From: Deltaproteobacteria bacterium
GTDB taxonomy: Bacteria; Myxococcota_A; JAADFL01
Length of the DNA: 40,986 nucleotides
Reading direction: 5' to 3'
NCBI GenBank assembly: GCA_013152945.1
Contig: JAADFL010000032.1
Span: forward strand, 1-40,986
Positions 16,753-25,591 of the stretch are shown in pieces. The position numbers and the translations under genes are program-made. The notes under the pieces were generated by a model. It was not told the origin of the DNA. It was given only the letters and a program-made list of their open reading frames with translations, and did no database searches. The first letter of the stretch is position 1. Each line of letters begins with the position of its first letter.

Positions 16753-18525
16753 CTATGAGAATATTTTTCTAAGCCAGCCGAAGAAATGAGCAAAAAGTCC
16801 TTGCCCTTTCAAAGGCGGCGATTGTTTTATCGGGGGCGGCAAAGATCCTGCTTGACTCTCTTTTACAGGGGACCGGTCCTTGGGCTGTGGATATTGTCCT
16901 TCGGATGAAGCCGGCGCAGCTTCTTCTCCGGATGAATCAGGCTCAAGCGGTGCATTTACAGATGATGATTGGTGGAGCTGTTTTCTCACAGAATCACCTG
17001 TTCCGGTAATGGAAAGCTCTGAAACAACTTTTTTTCGTGTCTCCATGTCCATGGCTTGTACTGTGAGGATACACTCCTGGCTAAGGGAAAACTGTACCGC
17101 ATAGCTGGACTTTTGCCCTGAAACAGCCTTTTCTCCTGAAATCTTCACGGTGCCCAGGAACTCGTTGTCGTCTATGTTCATTCCTTCACCCTGGAAGACA
17201 GGGAGTTCGAACACACCGTCGGGACCGGGAGTCGCCGATATCTTGATATGCTTTTTGAATGGAAGCATGGTGTTCCTGTCAATTACCCTGATACATCTGC
17301 CTCCCGGAGCGCCGAGTGAAATGGACATGGGGAGCACGTCCTTGAAAACGAATTTCCTGCCTCCACCATTGAGGGAGCCAGCCAGTAAAGCCGTACCCAG
17401 GGCCACAGCCTCGTCAGGGTGCACCGACTTGCTGGGTTCGCGCTTGAAATTTTCGAATATCTTTTCGTGAATCAATGGAAACCTGCTTTGTCCGCCTACG
17501 AGAATTATCGCATCCAGGTCCGAAGGCGTCAGCCTGCAATCATTCAACACATCTTTGCATACATCCATTGTTCTATCGACCAGGTCCTGCGTAAGTGAAC
17601 GCAGTTCATCCACTGTCACTTTTCGTTCAATATTCCATGGCTTTCCGCCGACCTTTGCCACGAATGGGACGTTGATCATGGTATTCGCCACTGTCGACAG
17701 CTCGACCTTTGCCGCTTCACATGCTTCGCGCAGCCTTTGCACGACAACCGGGTACCTTGCCAGGTCCACGCCTGTTTCTTCGAGGAATTCATACAGGACC
17801 TGGCTCAACAGCCTGTTGTCGAAATCAACTCCTCCAAGAAACGTGTCACCACCTGAAGCCACCACATTGAATTCCGAATCCTTAATTTCCACTATGGAAG
17901 CATCGAAGGTTCCTCCTCCTAGATCATACACCAATATGCGCTTGTTCATGTTCTTCTGGAGGCCGTAAGCAAGAGCCGCCGCCGTCGGCTCGCTGATTAT
18001 TCTTTCCACGTGCAGGCCGGCAAGACGGCCCGCCTCTTTTACCGCGTTTCTTTGCCGTTCACTGTAGAACGCGGGCACACTTATTATTGCTCTGGATACC
18101 TTGGAAACCAGGTAATCTTCGGCGACCTCCCTGACTTCCTTTAAAATCAACGATGACACCTCGGGCAGAGTCAGGACTTTATCACCAAGCTTGACTCCTA
18201 TTCCGTCACCCTGGGTCGGTATTAGTTCATATGTAAAGTACCTCCGTATTTCCTGCACCTTTGGCGAGCTGAAGCGTAGTCCGACCAATCTCTTGGAACC
18301 GTACACGGTGTTCCTTGGATTGATGAGCATTTGTCTCTTTGCCGGATATCCAATCAGTATTTCTCCATTTGCATCCACGCCCACTACGGAAGGTATGGTA
18401 TTATATCCCCTTTTCGAAGGAATGATCCGGGCATGCGCTCCCTCTACCACTGCGCCACAGCTATTGGTGGTTCCGAGATCGATTCCTATTACAGCGTCTT
18501 GTTCCGACATCGAAGCTTTCACCAT
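16753..18525 (-). CDS. Hsp70-like chaperone lacking the C-terminal lid
   Basis: DnaK-family protein of 590 residues. The actin-type ATPase domain is complete: IGIDLGTTNSCGAV (about 13-26), YDLGGGTFDAS (about 195-205), GGQSRFPLI. A beta-type substrate-binding domain covers about 395-510 (VLPMSISLGAPGG, FQGEGMNIDDNEFLG). There is then no alpha-helical lid; instead a Pro/Ser/Glu-rich linker (about 515-572) ends in GLFAHFFGWLRKIFS, an amphipathic and probably membrane-seeking helix. No DnaJ or GrpE gene is nearby, so this is not the housekeeping dnaK. The start may be ATG 18525 or the in-frame ATG 18510. It begins 4 nt after the response regulator stop, so the two are one transcription unit. Confidence 0.9.
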   Translation of the reverse strand: MVKASMSEQDAVIGIDLGTTNSCGAVVEGAHARIIPSKRGYNTIPSVVGVDANGEILIGYPAKRQMLINPRNTVYGSKRLVGLRFSSPKVQEIRRYFTYELIPTQGDGIGVKLGDKVLTLPEVSSLILKEVREVAEDYLVSKVSRAIISVPAFYSERQRNAVKEAGRLAGLHVERIISEPTAAALAYGLQKNMNKRILVYDLGGGTFDASIVEIKDSEFNVVASGGDTFLGGVDFDNRLLSQVLYEFLEETGVDLARYPVVVQRLREACEAAKVELSTVANTMINVPFVAKVGGKPWNIERKVTVDELRSLTQDLVDRTMDVCKDVLNDCRLTPSDLDAIILVGGQSRFPLIHEKIFENFKREPSKSVHPDEAVALGTALLAGSLNGGGRKFVFKDVLPMSISLGAPGGRCIRVIDRNTMLPFKKHIKISATPGPDGVFELPVFQGEGMNIDDNEFLGTVKISGEKAVSGQKSSYAVQFSLSQECILTVQAMDMETRKKVVSELSITGTGDSVRKQLHQSSSVNAPLEPDSSGEEAAPASSEGQYPQPKDRSPVKESQAGSLPPPIKQSPPLKGQGLFAHFFGWLRKIFS

Positions 18526-18529
18526 GCCT

Positions 18530-19183
18530 TCATTGGAGTCGAAGCCATCCCTTGGACAGGGCGGTCGTCACCGCCTCCACCCGTCCGGCTGCCCCAAGTT
18601 TCTTATAGATACTCTGTAACCTGGACCTCACCTTTCTCTGGGAAAGCTCCAGGACGTGACTCGTTTCCTTGTTGGATAGACCACGCGCCACCATGGACAA
18701 GACGTCTTTTTCCTCTTGGCCCAATGGACATCCATCATCATTGGGAATGCTTGTCTCGAGGCTCCTGAAGAGATTCAGGAAACGCCTTGCTATAACCGGC
18801 TGTAACACGCTACCGCCTTCGTGGACGATGCGTATCGCCTCTGCTACCTTTGAAGGCGGAGTCGATTTAAGCACATAGCCGCTCGCCCCGGAACGTATCG
18901 CTTCAAAGACCTTGTCTTCGTCTTCGAAGGCGGTCCACACGAGAACTTCCGGCCTGTGCCCCTTTCCCGTGTTCAAATGAGCAAGCATCTCAAGTCCATC
19001 CATTCGTAATAGCTCGAGATCGAGCACAACAACGTCGACTTCCAACCTTTCCAACTCATTCAGTGCAGTCTCGGCATCAAGGCTGGAACCAACGAGCCGG
19101 ATCCATCCAATTGTTTCCAAAACCTTGGACAAGCCTTTCAAGGTTTTGGGTTGGTCTTCTACTATGTAAACCCTTATGCTCAA
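18530..19183 (-). CDS. NarL/LuxR-type response regulator
   Basis: Two-domain regulator of 217 residues. The receiver domain (1 to about 120) has the acidic pair E9/D10, phospho-acceptor D55 (VVVLDL), a Thr/Ala switch region (VWTAFED) and the conserved Lys (YVLKSTPP). A LuxR-type helix-turn-helix occupies about 150-215 (EKDVLSMVARGLSNKETS). The start is TTG 19183 preceded by AGGGTGGG. No histidine kinase gene is adjacent, so the partner is unknown. The Hsp70 gene follows after 4 nt, suggesting that they share a pathway. Confidence 0.93.
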   Translation of the reverse strand: MSIRVYIVEDQPKTLKGLSKVLETIGWIRLVGSSLDAETALNELERLEVDVVVLDLELLRMDGLEMLAHLNTGKGHRPEVLVWTAFEDEDKVFEAIRSGASGYVLKSTPPSKVAEAIRIVHEGGSVLQPVIARRFLNLFRSLETSIPNDDGCPLGQEEKDVLSMVARGLSNKETSHVLELSQRKVRSRLQSIYKKLGAAGRVEAVTTALSKGWLRLQ

Positions 19184-19452
19184 AACCCACCCTATTTAAA
19201 CGAGCATAATACTGTTAATTTATTATAAGAACCAGGTAAAAGTCAAAGAATCACCGGTATGAGAATGAATTGTCCCGATTTTTAACCCTATTTTTGTAAA
19301 AATACTTCGTTTCCGGTAACCATTAATGTTCCCGCCAATAAGCGGTGGACAGCTTCGAATGGATAATTTATATTTTGCAGGATTGTTGGATAGCTGTACC
19401 CTGCTGCCCAAGGAGTGCATTTCGGAAAATCGGCATATGCGAGGAGGTCGGC

Positions 19453-20949
19453 ATGGCGGTTAGGAAAAATTCAAAGATTACGGAAACAAATATTGGCGGT
19501 ACGGGCCGTATCGTGGCAGAGACCATTATCTCGATAGGCTTTTCAGCCGCCGCTGTTTTCGCTGTTTTCTTTCTGGGATGTTCCGGAAACCCGGGCCAGG
19601 GTCAGGTCAAGATGACACTCACGGCCGAACCCGCCTCGATACCTGCCGACGGCAGGAGCTTCAGCCTGATAACCGCCAGTGTCCAGGGGGCCCCGGACGG
19701 AAGTTCGGTTGCATTCGGAACCAGCTTGGGCTCGTTCGACCCTGATGTAGCGGACATGACGCAGGACAGCAGGGACCTGGCCGGAGGTATTGCCAAGGTC
19801 AAGCTCTATTCGGGTTCAGTAAAGGGAAATGCTACGGTTACGGCAGTGCTTGAAGAGGCGATTTCAAAGAGTATCCAAGTCGAATTCACGGCTACGCCTC
19901 AACCTGATCCCAGGAATATCCAATTTTCATGTCAATCGGTCAATATTGCGGGTTTTACCACAAAAGGGGCGCAAATGGAATGTACCCTGGTGGTCAAGGA
20001 CGAAAATTCGAACCCCCTGCCTTACGATGCACTGATTCCCCTGGTAGAGCTCAAGGCAGAGGCCGGAGGATTTTCCGGACCCCTTGAGCAGGACAAGGAC
20101 GATTACGAGTCTTCAAATTATATTTTGCACTACGTGTACAAGACAAGCCTGGGCAGCAGACCCGTGGATGTGGAACCGGACCAGGTGTTGGGAGAAGAAA
20201 GCAGGAACAAGACCGGAGGCACGGCGAATCCCAGGGACGGGCTGGTTACACTCTTGGCTGTCGTGAAAGGCAGGGAACATTGTGACGGCCAAATCGTGGA
20301 CAATGAATGCAGTGGTTTTTTCGATGATTTGCCCGAACCCTTTGTCGACGTGGATGACGATGGCGTTTACACACCAGGAGTGGATAAGTTCCTGTACGAC
20401 CAAGATGGCGACCAGAAGGCCGGCAACGGCAATGGCAAATGGGACCGGGAATGGCCGATAGGAAAGTGGGTAAAAGTGCTTTGGAGCGGCCCGCCGAAAA
20501 CGGATAATCCGCCTGTGACCGAGATCAGCCCAATGCACGCCAAGATAGAAGATTGCGGTGAGGCCGAATTCTCCGTACAGGTGCTGGATGAAAACCTGAA
20601 TCCACCTGCGGCAAATGAAGGCGGTGGAGATTTGAGCATAGATGTCGACGGCGGCAGCCTCAAGAGCGGTGTTAGTTCATTGACCTTGCCCAGTACCATG
20701 GGGATGGTCATTGATGACAAGACCGGCAAGGTAACTTCGTTTCTGGATCTTCATGATTCCTATAGGATCAAGTTTTTCATTATTGATTCGAACTGTGAGG
20801 GAGCCGACAACGACGGCGTTTTTGAAGACGGTTCCGTGACTGTAACCATCTCCAGCCTGTACAAGGGGCCGTATCCGGAATTCGGCAGTGACTATACCCC
20901 GGATACATTCGACGATGTTGTGCTCAAAGCCACGCTGAGCGTAGATTAG
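19453..20949 (+). CDS. Predicted lipoprotein with bacterial Ig-like domain
   Basis: Secreted lipoprotein of 498 residues of unknown function. I chose ATG 19453 because GAGGAGG precedes it; an upstream in-frame ATG at 19345 would add 36 unlikely residues. The N-terminus is long and polar before a hydrophobic stretch ending in the lipobox FLGC. An invasin-type Ig-like domain follows (TLTAEPASIPADGRS, FGTSLGSFDP). A mid-protein Asp/Gly-rich segment (DVDDDGVYTPGVDKF, DQDGDQKAGNGNG) looks like calcium-binding loops. It lies 37 nt ahead of the chemoreceptor-like fusion gene on the same strand and may be co-transcribed with it. Confidence 0.82.
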   Translation: MAVRKNSKITETNIGGTGRIVAETIISIGFSAAAVFAVFFLGCSGNPGQGQVKMTLTAEPASIPADGRSFSLITASVQGAPDGSSVAFGTSLGSFDPDVADMTQDSRDLAGGIAKVKLYSGSVKGNATVTAVLEEAISKSIQVEFTATPQPDPRNIQFSCQSVNIAGFTTKGAQMECTLVVKDENSNPLPYDALIPLVELKAEAGGFSGPLEQDKDDYESSNYILHYVYKTSLGSRPVDVEPDQVLGEESRNKTGGTANPRDGLVTLLAVVKGREHCDGQIVDNECSGFFDDLPEPFVDVDDDGVYTPGVDKFLYDQDGDQKAGNGNGKWDREWPIGKWVKVLWSGPPKTDNPPVTEISPMHAKIEDCGEAEFSVQVLDENLNPPAANEGGGDLSIDVDGGSLKSGVSSLTLPSTMGMVIDDKTGKVTSFLDLHDSYRIKFFIIDSNCEGADNDGVFEDGSVTVTISSLYKGPYPEFGSDYTPDTFDDVVLKATLSVD

Positions 20950-20986
20950 AGTTGAGCGTAAACTAGTACGAACGTGCACGGAAAGC

Positions 20987-23900
20987 ATGATGAAATTTCG
21001 CTTGCTATTGCTTGAGGCTATGCTGGGTATAATTGGGGGAATGCTCCTAAGCGGGATGGGTATATACCTGGAGGCAGAGGGCGTCGGCTATTTTGCTGTT
21101 TTAACTGCAGGTGGGGTGCTGGGTTTTCTTCTGACTATTCTGTTCTATTTTTCGTATGCGGCTGTCCGTAAGAAATCACAAGACACTGTGTACGGCCGGG
21201 TACTGGATTCTGTTGCATCCGGTGATTTGACCGAAGGAGCCTTGCCTGCGGATTCGGGTGGTCTGGGAGACGAATTCCTTTGGAAACTGAGGGACATGGT
21301 TCTCAACTTGAGGCGTGTCGTGGGTAAAGTCCAGGCCGTAAGCGAGAGAGTGAAAGAAGTGTCCACCGAGGTCTCGGAGCGGTCCAGGAACCTCATGGAG
21401 GTTTCCAGGAGCCAGACTCGGATCACGGATGCCACTTTTTCCGCTGTTGAAGACATGTTCGAATCTTTGCAAAAGGTCGGCGCGAGTTTGTCGAAGATAG
21501 ATGATTTGGCAATGGATACATCGACGGAATTGGACGACATGCTCCATTCGATAGACGAGGTCGATCGCGTATTGGGAGAATTATCCGACTTTGTGGCGGA
21601 ATCTGCGACAGCCGTGCAGGAGATGAACGCCAATATTGCACAGGTGGCGGACAATGCGAAAGACTTGAACATGGTGACTGAAGAAACCGAGGTCTCCATG
21701 AACGCCATGGACAGGGATATCGCTTCGGTTGAAAAGAGTGCGAGTGAGGCTGCCGATCTGTCCGTAAGAACCGCTGTTCAAGCCAATGAAGGCAGGGAGG
21801 TGATAAAGGATGCCCTGGACAGCATGAGCAAGGTGGCCCAGGCTGTGGCAGAGGTGAGTGAAAAGATGGGCAACCTGGACAAGCGTTCGGAAGAAATAGG
21901 CTCAATCGTTGGTATGATATCCAACATTGCCGATCAGACCAACCTGCTTGCCTTGAACGCCTCGATAATTGCCGCCCAGGCTGGAGAAAGGGGCCGGGGG
22001 TTTGCTGTGGTTGCCTCGGAAATCAGGTCCCTGTCGGAGCGAACCAGGAGATCCACAACCGATGTGGCGGACCTCGTTGAGAGTGTACAGGGCGAAATTG
22101 CAGAGGCCGTGGACAAACTGGAAGAGAGCAACATTATTGCAGGCAAGGGCACCGAGCTGGGTGCTGCGGCGGAACAGGCCTTGATGGAGATCCTGGAACA
22201 GACCAAGGAGGCGTCGGAACAAATGAGTTCCATAGCCTCTGCAACCAAGAGACAGGCGGAGTCAAGCAAGAAAATCACAAAGGCTACCAGGCAGGTCGGT
22301 GAGATGGTCGGCCAGGTAAGCACGGCTGCTCTTGAACAGGCGAAGACGAGTGCCGAGATTGCAAAAAAGGCGAGACTCCTGGAGGAACTTTCCTTAAAGG
22401 CCAAGGGAGACGTAAGCGAACAAGCGAACGGTTCCAGGGCCATCAGGGAATCCATGAAAAGGGTGACAGGCCTACTTGAAGATGTTCAAAAGGCCAGCCA
22501 TGAGCTTTCCGAAGGAGGAGATAGAGTCAGAGTCGCCATGGGTGAGATACAGCAACAGACCAGGGATGTGTCCTCGAGTTCCACTGCCTTGTCCAATGCA
22601 GTCGACCAGTTGAAATTGGAGGCCATACTTCTTGATGATGAAGTGCACAAGTTCAAGCTTCCGGTCGCCAGCCGGGGCGGGACCGTCCGGATGGGTATCA
22701 TCGAACGCGAGGTCGTTGAGGCAACCCGTGGGCTCGATCCTGCACATATGACCAGCCTGTCGCAGGTGGAAGTATTGTCGTGTCTGTACGATGGGCTTGT
22801 GGCATGGGGCGAGGCCATGGAACTGGTTCCGGCCTTGGCTGAGAACTGGGAAGTCGGGGAGGACGGCAGGGTCTACCGTTTCAAGTTGAGGACAGATGTT
22901 TCTTTCCAGAACGGCCGGGACTTGACTGCCTGGGATGTCAAGTTTTCCTTTCAACGAACACTTGACCCAAAGAATGATTCACCGAACTCCTGGATCTTTA
23001 CCGACCTGGAAGGGGCCGATGAATTCGCTTCCGGAAGATCCGAGGAAGTTTCAGGTTTGAGTGTGCTCGGGGACCATGAAATTGAAATACGATTGAAAAG
23101 CCCGCGTTCTTTCTTTCTCTATGCCCTGACCATGGCCGGTGCGTACATTGTTTCCAGTAAAGGCCGGGGTATCGACCCGCAGGTGTACTCGGGAACAGGA
23201 CCATATAAGCCGGCCGGCTATGAAAAGGGCAAAGTAATCAAGATGGAAAAGAACCAGAATTATTTCAGGCAGGACAGGCCGCACCTCGATTTCATCGAGT
23301 TCAGATCCGGATTTCCGGACAGGAATGCCATGCTGGCTGCATTGCGACAGGGTGACATCGATATTTCTCTCGACCTGCCTGCAGGTTTCAAACTTGATCC
23401 TACGGATAACATGGGCCGACTGAGCATTGTCAGCATGGTGCAACTCTCCACGCACATGTTCGGTTTTCAATGCCAGACTCCACCGTTCAACGACAAGAGG
23501 GTCAGGCAGGCTCTCAAGTTGCTGATGGATGCTTCCGCATATATGGAAAAAAGGGGAGGGACGAGCATAAGGGCAAGGGGCATTATTCCACCGGGTATGC
23601 TGGGTTATGATGCCGAGCGCGAACCGTCCAGAATGGATATTCCGAAGGCCAGGAAGCTCTTGAGGGAAGCCGGGATAAACGAAGGATCGGTAATCACGTT
23701 TTGGAACAGGAACACGGATACGGGTGTAAAGGAAGAGATGGATGCTCTCTTCGGATCGTTCAGTGAGGCCGGCCTTGAACTCGAAATAATAGATGTGGAT
23801 GCCCCGGAGTTCTGGAAGTTGATGAGACAGGGCAGGTTGCCATTCTTCCGCACGACCTGGATAGCGGACTATCCGGACCCTGACATGTTTCTCTACTTCC

Positions 23901-24187
23901 TTTGCAACTCCAAGGCTCAAAACCTTTACAACATAGGTTACGTGAACGACAAGGTTGATGAGTTGACGGGCAGGGCACGCGAAATTCTGGACAAGGATGT
24001 AAGAGCTGCCATGTACAGGGAAGCTGAAGATCTGATCCAGGAGGATACACCTTTCATTCCAATATACCATGACAGGGCATTTGCAGCACACAAACCGGAG
24101 ATACACGGCTGCCAGTTATACTTGGCACCGCCTCCCATAAGGCTTTACGAAATCTGGCTTTCGGAATTTACAGGCCGGCAGCGTTAG
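20987..24187 (+). CDS. Fusion of chemoreceptor signalling domain and family-5 peptide/solute-binding protein
   Basis: Single frame of 1066 residues. Order: two TM helices with a very short periplasmic loop (about 4-27 and 34-58), a HAMP-like stretch (about 65-135), a long MCP coiled coil with its conserved tip near 306-355 (SNIADQTNLLALNAS, RGRGFAVVASEIRSLSERT), and from about 560 to the end an SBP_bac_5 (OppA/DppA-type) domain (AENWEVGEDGRVYRFKLR, NGRDLTAWDVKFSF, TGPYKPAGYEKG). No TM segment separates the two halves, so by standard topology the binding protein would lie in the cytoplasm with the signalling coil, the reverse of a normal receptor with a periplasmic sensor. No chemotaxis genes or ABC transporter genes are adjacent. 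Domain identities are firm; function is unknown. Confidence 0.92.
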   Translation: MMKFRLLLLEAMLGIIGGMLLSGMGIYLEAEGVGYFAVLTAGGVLGFLLTILFYFSYAAVRKKSQDTVYGRVLDSVASGDLTEGALPADSGGLGDEFLWKLRDMVLNLRRVVGKVQAVSERVKEVSTEVSERSRNLMEVSRSQTRITDATFSAVEDMFESLQKVGASLSKIDDLAMDTSTELDDMLHSIDEVDRVLGELSDFVAESATAVQEMNANIAQVADNAKDLNMVTEETEVSMNAMDRDIASVEKSASEAADLSVRTAVQANEGREVIKDALDSMSKVAQAVAEVSEKMGNLDKRSEEIGSIVGMISNIADQTNLLALNASIIAAQAGERGRGFAVVASEIRSLSERTRRSTTDVADLVESVQGEIAEAVDKLEESNIIAGKGTELGAAAEQALMEILEQTKEASEQMSSIASATKRQAESSKKITKATRQVGEMVGQVSTAALEQAKTSAEIAKKARLLEELSLKAKGDVSEQANGSRAIRESMKRVTGLLEDVQKASHELSEGGDRVRVAMGEIQQQTRDVSSSSTALSNAVDQLKLEAILLDDEVHKFKLPVASRGGTVRMGIIEREVVEATRGLDPAHMTSLSQVEVLSCLYDGLVAWGEAMELVPALAENWEVGEDGRVYRFKLRTDVSFQNGRDLTAWDVKFSFQRTLDPKNDSPNSWIFTDLEGADEFASGRSEEVSGLSVLGDHEIEIRLKSPRSFFLYALTMAGAYIVSSKGRGIDPQVYSGTGPYKPAGYEKGKVIKMEKNQNYFRQDRPHLDFIEFRSGFPDRNAMLAALRQGDIDISLDLPAGFKLDPTDNMGRLSIVSMVQLSTHMFGFQCQTPPFNDKRVRQALKLLMDASAYMEKRGGTSIRARGIIPPGMLGYDAEREPSRMDIPKARKLLREAGINEGSVITFWNRNTDTGVKEEMDALFGSFSEAGLELEIIDVDAPEFWKLMRQGRLPFFRTTWIADYPDPDMFLYFLCNSKAQNLYNIGYVNDKVDELTGRAREILDKDVRAAMYREAEDLIQEDTPFIPIYHDRAFAAHKPEIHGCQLYLAPPPIRLYEIWLSEFTGRQR

Positions 24188-24500
24188 AGCCGCCACCGAT
24201 ACAAGGCAAACATTATGGCCGGGCGAAAAAAGCGAGCAACCATCTGTTTTTATATTGATTTACATGGGGTATCGAAACCAAAAACAGCCGAAGCATCGCG
24301 ATCCATAACCGGACTATTGAATAAGACTTCCGTGAAGCTCTTTCGGAAGATGCAGAAGGCGTGGCTGCATTCGAAGGGAGGCAAAATGAGCCTTAAGGCT
24401 GTCTCTGTTCAATCAGGCCTAATCCGCCTTGACCCCGGCCTTGATCGCGGCTAATCTCCCTCTTGATTGACTATTAAAAACGTCGATTCCGGAGTTCATC
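24188..24500. other. 313-nt gap before the MtnA-like gene
   Basis: Apart from the small frame at 24386-24454, I see no recognisable gene, no RNA gene and no strong terminator. A longer plus-strand frame (24215-24454) contains that small frame in-frame; its product resembles no family I know. Confidence 0.35.
24386..24454 (+). CDS. Possible 22-residue leader peptide
   Basis: ATG 24386 is preceded by a strong Shine-Dalgarno AAGGGAGG about 6 nt upstream and opens a 22-residue frame (begins MSLKAVSVQSGL, ends DPGLDRG). It ends 46 nt before the MtnA-like start. It could be a leader peptide or chance; its sequence has no obvious attenuator codons or membrane segment. Confidence 0.25.
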   Translation: MSLKAVSVQSGLIRLDPGLDRG

Positions 24501-25544
24501 TTGGTTGTACCCGACAAGGACCTGCCGTTCATATTGAGGCGCGAAAACACGGCCAGGTATGAAGACGGCTGCGTTGTACTCCTCGACAGGCGGGTATATC
24601 CCCTTGAAATAAAGTTCCAGCGATGTGACACGCCTGCTGCAGTCGCCCGGGCGATTTCAGACATGGTGACTCAGGGCGCAGGACCTGCCTTTGCAGCCGG
24701 ATTTGCAATGGCCCAGGCGGCAAGGACCTGCAAGGGCCTGTCAATCGAAAGAAGCGAGGACATACTTTCGAAAGCAGTGCTTGAGCTGTCAAGCGCCAGG
24801 CCTACCAATAAAGCGCCTTTTAGGATGGCAATAAGGATGAAGAAAATAGCCATCTCGGCAATCGAGTCCGGCAAAGACGCGGAAACAGCCTGTCTCGACC
24901 ACGCAGAATACGTATTCGATCGGTACTTCGAGCGATCCAAGGCTGTCGGCCGCCATGCGGCCGAGGTTATCGGCCAGGGGGATATACTTACTCACTGCTT
25001 TGCAGAGGCCATGCTTGCAGAGGTTTTGTTATCCCTGGGTAAAGGCCGTAGACTCATAGTTTCCGAAACCAGGCCTTATTTCCAGGGGGCCAGATTGACA
25101 GCAAAGATGGCGCTCGATCTCGGTATTGAAGTTATGATAATCCCGGATTCTGCAATGGGAAGCATTCTTCTTGAACATGATGTCGCGGCTCTTGTGACCG
25201 CAGCAGACAGTGTTACCCTGGACGGACATGTCGTAAACAAGATCGGAACCTACCTGGCGGCACTGGCGGCAAAAGCAAGCCAAGTGCCGTATTTTGTGTT
25301 GTGTTTCGGTCCTGATCAGAATAGGGCCGGCAAGGAAGACGTGGAGATAGAGCAAAGGCCGGAAAACGAATTGCTCGAAATCTCGTCCAGGCGAATAGCA
25401 GCATCCGGAGCATCCGGTTACCTGCCTGCTTTCGATGTGACACCACCGGAACTCATTACCGCGTACATCACGCACAGGGGTGTGTTCGAGCATCCGGCGG
25501 CATTGGCGGCCTGGGGTATGGGGACCGCCCCGAGAGAAGATTGA
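24501..25544 (+). CDS. MtnA/eIF-2B-like sugar-phosphate isomerase family protein
   Basis: Protein of 347 residues related to methylthioribose-1-phosphate isomerase and eIF-2B alpha/beta/delta. Recognisable parts: DGCVVLLDRRVYPLE, MVTQGAGPAFAAGFAMA, ILTHCFAEAMLAE, SETRPYFQGARLTA and VVNKIGTYLAALAAKA. The catalytic Cys motif of MtnA (THCNxG) is altered to THCFAE: the Cys remains but the following residues differ. The catalytic Asp region GADRIAANGD is AADSVTLDGH, keeping the Asp. This divergence suggests a different substrate from MtnA (perhaps a ribose-phosphate isomerase-like activity). The start is TTG 24501 with GGAG 6 nt upstream. No methionine-salvage genes are nearby. Confidence 0.82.
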   Translation: MVVPDKDLPFILRRENTARYEDGCVVLLDRRVYPLEIKFQRCDTPAAVARAISDMVTQGAGPAFAAGFAMAQAARTCKGLSIERSEDILSKAVLELSSARPTNKAPFRMAIRMKKIAISAIESGKDAETACLDHAEYVFDRYFERSKAVGRHAAEVIGQGDILTHCFAEAMLAEVLLSLGKGRRLIVSETRPYFQGARLTAKMALDLGIEVMIIPDSAMGSILLEHDVAALVTAADSVTLDGHVVNKIGTYLAALAAKASQVPYFVLCFGPDQNRAGKEDVEIEQRPENELLEISSRRIAASGASGYLPAFDVTPPELITAYITHRGVFEHPAALAAWGMGTAPRED

Positions 25545-25591
25545 GAAATGAACTTTTTTAAAAACGAGATACGGCTTAAAGGTGTGATTTC

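Noticed and set aside
23051-24106. A 351-residue minus-strand frame opposite the solute-binding domain
   Set aside because: The plus strand shows strong family-5 binding-protein motifs over the same span; the minus product is not recognisable.
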